Shown here piece by piece: positions 24,386 to 35,645 of a DNA stretch of 64,000 nucleotides; position 1 is the stretch's first letter, and every line of letters begins with the position of its first letter. Source of the DNA: Molanna angustata (lineage: Eukaryota; Arthropoda; Insecta; Trichoptera; Molannidae). Both the position numbers and the translations under genes were made by a program. The notes below the pieces were generated by a model. That model ran no database searches. It saw only the letters and a list, made by a program, of their open reading frames with translations, and was not told the origin of the DNA. The stretch lies in NCBI GenBank assembly GCA_963576475.1, contig OY754981.1, positions 32,154,132 through 32,218,131 on the forward strand, in the 5' to 3' direction.

Positions 24386-26310
24386 GTATATGTAAGTAGC
24401 GTAATATTACGAAAATACATCGAGTAGCTACGCAAAAATCAGATAAAGGATTAAGCGATTTGTATGTCACAGATTTTTCCTTTGGCAGCCCCTTCCTGCA
24501 TTCCTTTCTAAATAATTTTTATTTTTTAACCGTTTTACATATTAATAGAAACATTCTAAGTGATTTAATTTATTTAAATTGAATTTTCAACAGTGAGTTA
24601 ATAGGTATATGCTTTGTAGTAATTATAAAATTTGCCATTATAGGTATGTGGTGCTTCCTTTTATAAGGTATTGCAAACCCGTCGCTGGTTACCATTTGTG
24701 ATGGTATGTATGTACTTATTTAAATATTGAGCTCTGAAACGAAACAACAACTGTTGTTTCTGGACATCCCAAGAAACAACAATTATATCCTAGTTAATCA
24801 GTTTAATTATGAATTAATATTAAAATTATTTCATCTTAACTTAACCTTTATCTATTTTATTTCATATTTTTCAATTTCAAAATACCAAAATTATTACCTG
24901 TGCATTTGTATATTATCTCCGTTATTGTGTCGATAAGTACATCCATATCCAGAACATGAAACAGACACATTAAATAAAAGACAATATCACGCACCAAAAT
25001 AAACTATAACTATGAATATCGATCGTAAGTAATCTAAAATATCGCTAGTAAAAAAATATCGTATATAACTTTATTTATTAAAATTTAAAAGTTTCAAAGT
25101 TTGCTTTCACACAAAAAAGAAACTTCACACATTTTACAAAAAGTGATATAATTTATAAATTAACACAAAAAAAAACAAACAAAATAATGAAAACAATAAA
25201 TAATATCCTTTATTTGATAAATATGTCCTCTTTTACTAAATAAAAATCACCAATTCGAAATATTATTGAAAAAAACGGAACAGTTATGGAAAAATGTATG
25301 AAAAACTACAATTTATTGCCAGCCAAGAAATAAATAATAAATGTCTATGATTAAACCTCATGTTTTGAATTTGTCCCAAGAATATGGATGTTTTGATTTT
25401 TAATTCGTTTTAGAGTTTCGAAATGTTCCATTTATGAAATTATTTTGTTTCCTTATCGTGATCGTGAATTAAACAGTTCTTATTTTAAAATTAGAATACA
25501 TTCCATATTTTCATTTGTTTCTAAATATTTTGTTTAATACCCGTTTTTATAATAAAGAATGTTTATTACAAATGAATTTGTTATAAATTTGAAAAAATCC
25601 TTATTTTTTTTAATTTAGATAATCTACCCGTTTTGTTCTTGAAACAGTTTTCTGGTTAAGTAATATTCCGTATATTTTTTTTTTATTTTGAATTTATTTT
25701 AATTTATTAATTTAATTTTTTTATCACATATTTAGAACATCGAATTTTATAATAATATACCTAGATGTAGTACTCTGTGCAAAAAGGTGAGTCATGTAAT
25801 ATCGCGAGTTTGACATTTTGGCTGGCAACATATTTCAGTTTTCCTTACATTTCAATACATCCTAGATAAATGTTCTCTAAATTATTAATAATTAAAATGT
25901 TTTTTAGAAAAATAAATCCGAAAACAATTCACATTAGTCGTTATTTTCTATAGAAAAACGATGTGGTCTGGAACCAAAACGTCAAAAATCCCCCCTGAAA
26001 AATGACTCACATTCGATTCATACAAAATTTGCTAACTACGACATCTAGTGAATTATATGAAAACCTATGATTTGGAATGACACAAACAAACAGACTACTG
26101 CTGTCCAACTAGGAAATCCTATTCTAGGACAAGCAGTTTACAACTTTACAGTGATAATATATCTACTTATGAGCTGGATATGATACATCGTTTATTAATT
26201 TCAAATTTTATTTTGGTGTTTTGAAATTGATTTTTAATCACGCAAAACGATACGTCCTTTTGAATCTGATTCATAACAAATTTTCCCCGGAGGGGACACA
26301 GTTTTCAATT
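24386..26310. other. 1.9-kb sequence present only in block B copy 2
   Basis: Absent between 18195 and 18200 of copy 1. Very AT-rich and without recognised coding sequence. It contains the foldback element at 25758-26053, and 26090-26150 shares CCAACTAGGAAATCCTATTC with 10799. Clear terminal repeats or a target duplication were not found. Confidence 0.6.
25758..26053. repeat. MITE with CTAGATGT...GTGAGTCAT inverted ends
   Basis: The left end CTAGATGTAGTACTCTGTGC ... GTGAGTCATG and the right end read inward (CTAGATGTCGTAGTTAGCAA ... GTGAGTCATT) are inverted relatives. The right half matches 17825-17960 and 24008-24150 in blocks B1 and B2. Confidence 0.65.
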
Positions 26311-27036
26311 AAATATCGTATGTCTTCAAAATGTGATAACTTGTTATTAGATGTGTTCAATATTTGACATAGTTACCCGAGAAGAAATAATTAACTAGTT
26401 GCATGTAACACATGAGATCCAACTGTCGATGGCGATAGTATGCATAATCAAAGAATACGTACCAAACTATAAACAACACAAATTAATAAATATTTGAAGA
26501 TATTTTATTTTCTATATAAAACATGTAGGTATGTTTGTCAGGATTGGATAGTATGGAGGTCAGTCTGTTTTTCCTACACAGAATATGAAAACAGTTTGAT
26601 GGTATGTATGTATGTTTGGAGATTTAAGTATCAAACTATTAAGTCTTCTTACATATTGTGTATAGGCGACTACCATACAAATTGTATGAAGTGATGTCGT
26701 CACTAAATTCAATTTTTATAAAAATTGTAAAAAATAAATTGAGATGTGCTGATACAATGTCAATATTTTTTATATAAAATTAAATTATCTAGTTGGGGTG
26801 TTTCGGCTTTTTTCGATATTTAAAAAAAAATGGAAATATAGGCAGTTAAACTCATAAATTTATCTAAAAAAATATTTTTCTTTATAAAAAATGTTTGAGA
26901 ACCCTGGAATTGAAATAAAAACCAATTTGAGATTTTGTATTTGTCTATCTTTATATCATATACAGTATAAAAGTTTTGTAGGCCTATTCTGAAAATTTGG
27001 GCTCTGTAAATTGAGCGGATCGAAAGTTATAAGGGG

Positions 27037-27075
<39 letters not shown>

Positions 27076-27411
27076 CTCACATAAAATGTTCTACTCCGAA
27101 TTCTGAGTAAATCCATGTATGGGAACATATATGCTGCGAGGCCTCTAGTTGGTGTTATTAGCATGCAAAAAGTCCACTACACCATACAAAATTTTCCTTC
27201 GTACACGCATCTTAGCTTAATAATGTCAATTCATTCAGAGAATTGAATTCTCATGAACGAATCGACAGTTGGATAATATATTCTTCAAAATAAAAACTAT
27301 GAAAAAAACTAGTACATATAAATCAATGGAAAAAAATTACACTCGAGCGAACGTCTGATTGTTTTGTTTTGATTGTTAATTTTTAAATAATTTATCATAT
27401 TATGTTGGAAT
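26311..27411 (+). repeat. Block B copy 2, right part
   Basis: Near-identical to 18200-19290, including a G-run with an (AC)n microsatellite at 27034-27072 and the ORF at 26494-26694 (equal to 18379-18579, not recognised). Homology stops at TTATGTTGGA. Confidence 0.88.
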
Positions 27412-28960
27412 TATTCTCGTTTTAAAATTTACATCTTATATTTAAATTTGTATAATAATTCAAAAGAAACATTAATAATTCATTTCAATTCGCTCCACGT
27501 TCTCTATTGTTTCCATAGAAAAAAACGTCACTTGCACAAATCCAAAATTAACATATAATTTAAATAATTCATAACTAATGTTCGTATTTGTACTGTTTAT
27601 CGCAGTATTATACTGTTTTTTCGAACCAAATGCTGCATAGATACTGTATTTTTTACAAAATAATGAGTTTATACTGCGAATTTATTACCTTTTTGCCAAA
27701 GTATACCTTTGTACAAATTATATGTAAGTACAAAAAGTTACAAGAAAAAAAATGTTGTTCATATTTTCCGATTATTTAAACAGTGTGTATCGGAAAAGCT
27801 AATTATGAATGCAACGTGAATTATAATAATTGTGTTTACTGATATTTTTTATGCACTTTTATTTAACTTCTGAATTTTGCATTTGATATTAATTAGCTTC
27901 TGAATCAGTCAGAGCTCTGAAACTTTGGCAATAAACCAATTATATGTAGGTACATATAAACAAATTAAATGTATAAGAAGTTACAAAATACATAAAATTT
28001 AAATACTTGTAAACAGCGAAGACCGAAATATACATAATAACAAATCATATATTATATCCGTCTTTTTCTTTCCCTTTTAGCTGCTGTTTTGATTTTTCTC
28101 TCGATTGTTAATTTAGAATTATAAAAAATGTCGAAAACAAAAGCTAAAAACAATTGTGAATCGTTGGATTTTAATATTCACCCATCTCGAAAACGTCTAT
28201 TGCGAATATAAATAAATGGCATTTTTTTCGGTAATTTTCACTGAATAAAATGAATTAGTAAATGATACTGTCTTTTAAAAATCGAAATAATGTATTTTTT
28301 GGGATTTTTATAGAAATATACTGTATTTTGACCAAATAAGGATACAAGTATTACTCATAACTCTTTGTTCAGTTCAGGGTCGATTCTTATATTTTCGGTG
28401 CTTAGCGCAATATGTAACTTATGCTACGCAATACCTCACTAAATCAATTATTAAAACTTCATACTATTTATATTTTCAAATCAATAATTTTATTTATTAC
28501 ATTTTGTTCCGACTGCAAATGATTTATTTTATTCGACCGGTTTCAAAACGTACGACTGCTTCTTCCTCAGGATGGATGAGAACTAAAACACAAAATTTCA
28601 TAAAATGTCATATACACAAGACCATTACGACGAGACTTAGGTACAATAATATAGGTAGGTAATCAACACGGTATTCGTTCAGAAATTTATGTAAAAAATA
28701 TCCTTATTTTTTGCGTTAAGATTGCACTTCATACGATGTATAGGTACACAAAAAAATCATTTCAAAGTATTGAATAGTAAAAAGCTAATGAATAGCTAGT
28801 CACCCTATATGTAATATGATTCAACGGCCTTCGTCGGTAAAAATATGAATAGTTACATATTATGATATAGTTCAAATTCAATGTTAAGACATAATTTATA
28901 CATAATATAATAACCTCCACTTTACCTATTGTCAAATGTCACTCAACAGTTGAAGCCTTT
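27412..28960. other. Unrecognised AT-rich stretch, start of the 7.3-kb block
   Basis: No gene. TTCGACCGGTTTCAAAACGT followed by CTTCCTCAGGATGGATGA (about 28538-28577) looks like a dispersed repeat seen in many insects, but I could not define its borders. Confidence 0.35.
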
Positions 28961-29550
28961 TAGTGAGGTGACCATTCGTACTGGTTTTACCAGTACGGTA
29001 CTGTTTTTTTTTGACATTGGTCTTGGTCAGTTGTAAAATAAAGCCAGTACAGATTTACCCATATCTACTTATTGGCACCTGTCAAAATTGATTTACAATC
29101 TAACCTCAAATAAGTGAAAGAAAACAAAATACAAATATTTGACAAAAATACGAGTGTATTTTTAAGTTAAAAGTTCAAATTTAACGTAACAAAACTACTT
29201 GATTATTTTGGGGGTAATTATGCCACCAAAACGACGTAAGTACCTACGTCTTCAATGACGAGTTGAAATCAAAATATATATTCATAAAAATATATCGTGA
29301 TGACAATAGTGAGGTGGAATGTTCAAAATTTAAGTGTATTTTCTATTTCGAATAGTGGAAAATACTGATATTGATAACCAAACCGGCCGTGTCCGCAAGT
29401 AGGTATATCATATTTTAAGATTTGAGTAATCCGATAAATGATTTTGACATGTCGAGATCAACTGCCAAATAACCCCTCCCCTCTCATAAAAAACCTGTGC
29501 GTTGGGTAAAAATGTGTACTGGTTTTTGATTTGAAAAAATGGTCACCCTA
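28961..29550. mobile_element. hAT-like deletion derivative (TGACCAT ends)
   Basis: The left end AGTGAGGTGACCATTCGTAC and the right end read inward, TAGGGTGACCATTTTTTCAA, share the GGTGACCAT tip of many hAT elements. Flanking CCTTTTAG and CCTTTAGG are near-identical 8-mers. The interior has ATGCCACCAAAACGACGTAA (29221), which could be a start codon plus a splice donor of a lost transposase gene. Confidence 0.6.
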
Positions 29551-29689
29551 CCTTTAGGTATTAGATAATTATACTGTCCCAATCAGCGGAGACTTCTATT
29601 TGGCTGTTAAATTATTATATTTATATGTAACATTGTAATGTATAGCTATTGGTCTTACAAAAAATATAGATATATAAAAAATACATAAA

Positions 29690-29915
29690 TACATACATAC
29701 CATCACTCCATATCCCTCACGGGGTAAGCAGAGAGAACCGAACGACATATTTTTCTATCATGACACACATTCATCGCCTCGTCAACATTGTTGCATCGTC
29801 TCATAGGTATAATATGTTCGTCTATTGCTCACGCTTCTAATATTCCCGTCTTTCAGAATATTGTTCACATGGTCGTGCCGTCCCTTTTTTAGGCGACTCC
29901 GCCCCGTTTACTCCC
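29690..29915 (-). repeat. LINE 3' tail
   Basis: The reverse of the 45660-45960 family: CATATCCCTCACGGGGTAAG, GACACACATTCATCGCCTCG, ATATTGTTCACATGGTCGTG. Non-coding remnant. Confidence 0.7.
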
Positions 29916-30773
29916 CCATGGACCAAATCATCTCAATGTGTTAACTTTCATCCTATTATTGACATCTTTCTTCGTCTTACATTATTTCCTAGTGTCCTCA
30001 TTTCTTACCCTGTCACACATCGTTCTAGTACAGATTATTCTAAGCGATCTCATTTCTCATCTCATCAGATAATTATGTTATAATTAAATACGAACAAAGA
30101 CATGACAAATCAAATATTAAATAAATAATAAAATATTGTTAAAAACTACGTTTTTCTGTGAAATATATATGTCTACCTATCGACATTTATCATTCTTTGT
30201 TGGAGCTACAGTGAAGCTACAAACTCTTGTATGTTTGCCAAACAATATTATTCTCTGTAGGAAATAGCTATAACAATTAAGTAACTATTTATATGTTTTC
30301 CTATCATTTGCATAACCGTAAAACGATATTATTGTACAGTCAATCCTAGATTTGTCTACTACTAAGGTTTCTGAAGACTGGGGTATTTCAAAGTCTAGAA
30401 GTAAAACAATGGACGTGCACTAGTATACAACACTGGAACGAGATAGCAAAGAAGTCAATACGACGATTTTTACCGTTTTTTATTTGCCATAGTTTCGAGA
30501 TTACAAAGTCATGTTGGGTTGAGATAGAGATCTACATATGAGCGGCTTTGAATAGACTTTTACGGCTATTAGACCAATTCTAATGAGTTTCTGAGATAGA
30601 GCAAGTTTAGTTCAATTTAAAATGCGATTATAAATGATATTCAATTGGTTACGCGGTAATCTGTTGGGTTACGAGCGACGGGCTTATTTTAAAATAAATC
30701 AATTGAATATTATGTGACAATGTTTCCTTACAAATTTGGCTCTTCGCACTCGAAAAACTGCCGACTCCTGGCG
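29916..30773. other. Unrecognised stretch
   Basis: AT-rich sequence with no gene or defined repeat. Confidence 0.3.
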
Positions 30774-31722
30774 GGCCTATTCCGGTTCTTTTATCGCGGC
30801 AATATACACAAGTTTATACGCTACATGTGTTTCTACATGTTTAACAGATCGTTATTCTGTTTTCCGCGGCCTAGGTTGCGGCTCTAAGGGCCTAGGCAGT
30901 AAAGGCGGGGGTGGGCGGCCGACGCTGTTGTGCCCTCGTCAATTCTGTACTTAGAGAAGAGCAGGACGGACGCCTCTAGTCTCGCTCGGCAGTTACTCGT
31001 CAAACTGTGGCGAATGTTGTTGTGTGGTTCGGGCACACCGCCGGCGCAGACGTCGGGTCAGACATCCTGTGTTGACAACTAGACGTCAAATCTGACAGGT
31101 GATGATTGCGTCGGATGCCCCCGATGTTAGCCCGCGGAACCTTCGGACGCCAACACGAGGACCGAGGGGTGCGGGGGCAAGCCCTTCCGTTCGATTGGTT
31201 GTGCTAGGGGCTTGCCCCGGCTGCCGATCTTGAGCGGTTGCCCCGCCGTTTGAGGTTGGATTCTCGGGGGCAGTGGTTGAACCCGATGGATGGTGGATAT
31301 TTTGTATTTGTCCGATGTTGCGGCTGCGTCCGGTGGTGAACAGGGCCAATGGGCTCTATAGCGTCGCCGGCGTGGAAGTGGATCGCGATCTCCCTCGATG
31401 TTTTCCGCGGACACTAGCCCGCGTAAACTTCCGCGCATTGTGTTGAGAAAACCTGCGTTTGCCCTTCGTAACGCGGTATTCTGATTGGAACGAAATACGT
31501 ATGACATTCGACAGGTGAATTATTCGCAATGTTTTATGCGGCATATCGAGGTGGTGTTAAATTTTGTGTAAAGACATAAAGCGACGCGTACACACATTCG
31601 TTCGTTTCACAGATTATAGTTATGAATGACAGCTCCTGATACGTAACTTTCACTTTACATTCTGTGATACGTAAAGATTAGCGGAACTTATCGAAAAATA
31701 TTACACGTGAATAGGAATAAGG
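30774..31722. mobile_element. PIF/Harbinger-like non-autonomous element with GC-rich core
   Basis: The left end GGGCCTATTCCGGTTCTTTT and the right end read inward, GGGCCTTATTCCTATTCACG, form a short inverted repeat. The element is collinear with 52205-53228 at both ends (GCAATATACACAAGTTTATA; AACGCGGTATTCTGATTGGA). That relative carries a Harbinger transposase fragment. The copy here holds about 540 bp of GC-rich DNA (30870-31420) with no recognised product, and the overlapping ORFs are judged spurious. Confidence 0.6.
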
Positions 31723-32064
31723 CCCAGATCTGAAAAAAATCGATCATTCTAAACATGGCTGGATCATTTTCGGGATTTTTTTATATAGAAAATTTGTTCA
31801 TCAGGTTGGATTTTGGAAATATATTGATGATGAATAAAGTGGATTGACTGTGTATTACATTACACTTGTAATAACAAGAACATAACATACCTTTTGTGTT
31901 TCATTATGTTAATTTGTAGGAAATGGGTAAACAAAGTACTAGTTATTATAGTTTTGAAAACCAATAAAATAGAATCTATCCAATTTTGCAACGGATGATT
32001 GGATCAAATATATCATTCGTGATTATGTTTTCCATTTATTTTTTTATTTATATCATAACGGCAT

Positions 32065-32205
32065 ATCCCACAAGGTGTAGTAACCAGCGACTGGTTTGCT
32101 TAACTTTATAAAACGACACATGCGTGTATCACACACACCAGTCCATCTCACCTAAAAAAGCAGTATGTGTGGTGAACCTCATTGCTGAACTATGTGAGAT
32201 GTTGT
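32065..32205 (+). repeat. Dispersed 'cacaccag' repeat, copy 4
   Basis: GTAACCAGCGACTGGTTTGC, CACACACCAGTCCATCTCAC and ATTGCTGAACTATGTGAGAT match 14490-14650 and 16905-17125. Confidence 0.65.
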
Positions 32206-32261
32206 TTTGCTTGTTGTATTTTCGATTATCCTACTCTTACAAGCTACCCGAAAACGATGCT

Positions 32262-32402
32262 ATTGGCAAGAGATATAGCAACGTTTTCAACGATGCTATT
32301 GGCAAAAGAGATATAGCAACGTTTTCAACGATGCTATTGGCAAGAGATATAGCAACGTTTTCAACGATGCTATTGGCAAGAGATATAGCAACGTTTTCGA
32401 TT
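32262..32402. repeat. 36-bp minisatellite, 4 copies
   Basis: The unit ACGATGCTATTGGCAAGAGA plus TATAGCAACGTTTTCA is repeated four times; one copy has an extra A (GGCAAAAGAG). The ORF across it is periodic and not considered a gene. Confidence 0.9.
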
Positions 32403-32409
32403 AATCGTT

Positions 32410-33260
32410 TATGTATGTTGTGTTTTTTGAAATTTTCTTCCTTATTGATTGTAGGCATGAATAAGGTAATGAAAAAAAAACTCAGAAATCTTCCCTGGTG
32501 TGCGCTGAACTAATCACCAATGTTTCATCGCACACAGAAGGTTTAATTACAACTTTTTATTGTTCCCTATTCAATATTATTAATATATTTTAATTATTCG
32601 GTCCAGCATAAAAACAACAGTTAAAAAATATATAAATAATATTATATATCACAGTTGGGCGACATCTAACTCAATACTCTTATATTACTCTGATAATCAA
32701 TCAAATGGTTCTGAACCAAACTAAACAACAATGAATATATGACAGCTTCTACAGATGTCACTTTTCATCTAGGTTATCTTTTATTTTAATCTATAATACA
32801 ATTACTGTACGCCATTTTTTTTCGTCCTTCAACGGATTGCCAGTGAAATAATTTTTCCTTAATCAATTTTCGCGTTCGAAATTTTTATTTAAAATAAAAA
32901 ATAAATTCATGCGAAAACGTACAAATTAATCGTTTAAAATGTATTTTCTGCATAAATTGATAATATTATTGTTTAAAAGGGAAATTTAAACATTTGATAT
33001 ATACATAGGTAGTATGATCAAGATATTACCATGGGTTATGGTAGCATAGAAGCCAAACATTTATTATTTTGTTGCAACAAAATACCTTAATTCTTGGAAA
33101 ACTTTCTCTTATAATGGTTTTATCAGATTAACGGGTCTTTGGGTCCTTAATGTGTTTAAACAATGCTTATATTTTGTAAATATGTCATTTCTAATAATTT
33201 TATATTCAATGCATATTCCTGGAACTTTATACTTTCTAACTTGGCAGGTGAAATGGAGGC
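32410..33260. other. Unrecognised AT-rich stretch
   Basis: No gene or defined repeat. Confidence 0.3.
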
Positions 33261-33269
33261 TTCCTATTG

Positions 33270-33800
33270 GTAGATGGTAGAACGCGCCCCGCCGCGCGGT
33301 GGGGTAGCTCCTCCCCCCCTGTCTCCAGCGGTGGACGCGATAGCTGGTTTGAATCAGTATTTGAGTGGACGCTTGGTCGGGATAGACGAATTTTAACTCA
33401 CGCGTACGAAAGATAACTTATATATTTTTTTTAAAACAAACGTAGACCGCGAACGTTGAAAGAGAAAATCTTATCTCTGCGAGGCGTCTGCTTGAAGCTC
33501 AGCATTAAATTTCATATTTGCATGGTAGTGCATAAGTGTGTTTCAGGTCCATACATAACCAACGAGGGGTGAATTTAAGATAGTTTAAGTTACTATTAAA
33601 AATAACTTTTAAGAATAAACATAACTTAAATAATCGTATAATAGTGAATAAGTGTGTTTCAGGTCCATATAACCAACGAGGGGTGAATTTAAGATAGTTT
33701 TAAGTTATTTTCAATTAATAAAAAGTGATATTATGTAGTGTGTTTCATCTATAGACCCGTAACGAGAGCAGCGGTTGGTAAGATCTTTCTGATTTATTAT
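33270..33800 (+). repeat. Retroelement-leader-like repeat (inverse copy at 59480-59760)
   Basis: The stretch 33525-33800 matches the complement of 59480-59750: TTTCAGGTCCATATAACCAA, CGAGGGGTGAATTTAAGATA, GACCCGTAACGAGAGC, TTGGTAAGATCTTTC. The motif TAAGTGTGTTTCAGGTCCAT occurs twice, about 120 bp apart, in both loci. A GC-rich start with a CCTATTGG box lies at 33265-33320. GGTTGGTAAGATC looks like a splice donor. It is plausibly an LTR or 5' leader, but the coding part is absent here. Confidence 0.55.
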
Positions 33801-34729
33801 TATTTGTTTTCTTTGCTCTGAACGTTTCGTTTCGTAATTTATTTTAGCAAGATTGTCATCAATATTACACGTGCATTTCATGTATTTGATTATTCTTTTC
33901 AGCACTATTATTCTCTGTTCGACGTGTATTTCCTGTATTTAATAATTCTTTTCAGCGGCCGTCATCACTGGTTTTCTAATTAATTTTCTTTTTAATTTTA
34001 CAGCAATTTTATTAACCGATAATTACTATTGCGCGTGTATTTCTGTCAATTTAAGCATTGTTTTATTTTATACGCTCAACACGTTCTTTCGTCTCCACCA
34101 TATTTAATTATTGTATTGACTAGCCGGCATTTAAACACTTTTATCAACGCTCTTCTTTGTTATATGCGATAACACATTCAGAATTAATTTTAATCGTAAT
34201 AATCTGCGGGATATCCATTTTGAATACTGACAACATAGCTTTCAATATGTCATAATAATACGCAAAAAGATAATGACAGGTAATGTTTTCGTTTAATCGC
34301 ATTATTAATGTATAATTTATCATTATTATTGTATTATTATAAAAAGATATTCAGTCTTAACTGTTATGTACTGTTGTAAATGATATTTCTAATGTACCTA
34401 CATTCAAATTATCAATGTTTGTAATTATAATTCTATGTTTCAAACATAGATACGCATTTCTTTCAAAACATTGTCGAAAATATTTTTTTTTATAATTTCC
34501 ACATTTTTACTATAAAAATACATTTAGTTATGTAAAGATATTTAGTTTTTAAATGTTGTGTAATGTCCTAAATGGTATATTTGACGATATTTAGTTTTAT
34601 AAGTTTATTTCACGACTGCCGCGTAGCTGCAAATAAGCCGCGAAGCGGCCGTTGGGGGTTGGGCCGCAATAGCGACCAGGGGCAGAGCCCCTTGTTGATT
34701 ATAAATAATCAATATTTTACAGCACTGGA
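33801..34729. other. Unrecognised stretch, end of the 7.3-kb block
   Basis: AT-rich with repeated 'TTTCAGC' strings near 33895-33960. A GC-rich island at 34615-34690 contains the hairpin AGGGGCAGAGCCCCT. No gene. Confidence 0.35.
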
Positions 34730-34780
34730 AACGTAACCGCTCCCAGGTGCCCGATTAATACCCATATTCAAGAAGAAAAG

Positions 34781-35160
34781 TTTCTTTTGTTTTTATTTTC
34801 TATGGTTTTTTCAGTTGTCAAATTTTTCTTGCAATTTTTGATTTTCCTCTCCAGTCATATTCCCAATTCCTTGTCTGGACTCATCTGCGGTCGGTCATCA
34901 CATAACGGTCGGTAAATGTGCAACGATACGCTGCTTCGGTTGCATATTTCTTCGGTGATTCGGCACGTGTGATTTCGGAGACATTTCGTTCGAACATCGC
35001 AGTGAAATCAGTGTTGTGTTGGTGACTATTTGCATCGGAACAGATTGGAAAACTTCAGGACAATATCGGTGAGTCTTCGGCTTCCTTTCATATACAGTCC
35101 ACAATCCTTTCCGTGGTATATTAAACCTTTTTTATATGACACAAGGAAATATATCACACA
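34781..35160 (+). repeat. BEL 5' LTR, truncated at its 5' edge
   Basis: Identical to 42191-42570. It ends ATATATCACACA. The 32 bp that open the 3' LTR are missing, so the left edge has been lost by deletion. Confidence 0.92.
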
Positions 35161-35373
35161 TTTTTGGTCCCTCGACCCGAATCCTGTCTTTTCCTATCAT
35201 TTCCATCAAAGATTGCAAGAATTGTACCTACTACATCGGGTAGCTGTCAAATTAATTGTTCGTAAATTATCGGATGCGAACACTTCACACGCGTTTCGTG
35301 AAGTTATATTTGTCAGATTAAGGTAAACAAACCATTTTAAGGTTAAGTATTGTACAAGAAAATACGAATAAAC

Positions 35374-35645
35374 ATGGCGATTGAAATCAAATATAATTTA
35401 GCTAAAATGTCTATTGATAGATTGTTACAATTGGGAAAGGAAATACAAATATCAAAAGATCCACAGTTATTGTGTAATTTTAATACAAGGTATAGCGATA
35501 TTAACACTTTATGGGATAATTTTGTGAAAATTTATGTATCCATTGAAGCCGGTAAACGAAGCGGTTTTGATGCAGAGAAACACATAAGTGAATATATATC
35601 TTATGAATCGATTATATATGAAATAAAGGGCATATATAATAATTT
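35374..35645 (+). pseudogene. BEL gag-pol, first part (cut by insertion)
   Basis: The ORF opens at ATG 35374 (MAIEIKYNLAKMSIDRLLQL) and runs 90 codons into a transposon insertion at 35646. It would encode the helical N-terminus of Gag. In the mature element Gag builds the particle that carries the RNA genome. The reading frame is the same as that of the large downstream ORF across the 8-bp target duplication, so the ancestral gag-pol was one uninterrupted frame. As it stands, translation runs into the inserted DNA and stops at 35700. Confidence 0.85.

Noticed and set aside
31086..31544. Overlapping GC-rich ORFs (87, 126 and 62 codons, minus strand)
   Set aside because: Long open frames are expected by chance in GC-rich DNA; no domain, and the related element at 52205 lacks them.
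34660..34700. Helitron-like 3' hairpin AGGGGCAGAGCCCCT
   Set aside because: No CTRR terminus or AT target site follows, and no matching 5' TC end was found.
34898..35326. ORFs of 68 and 98 codons on the two strands
   Set aside because: They lie in the LTR and leader; the 68-codon one recurs identically in the other LTR, and neither has family likeness.
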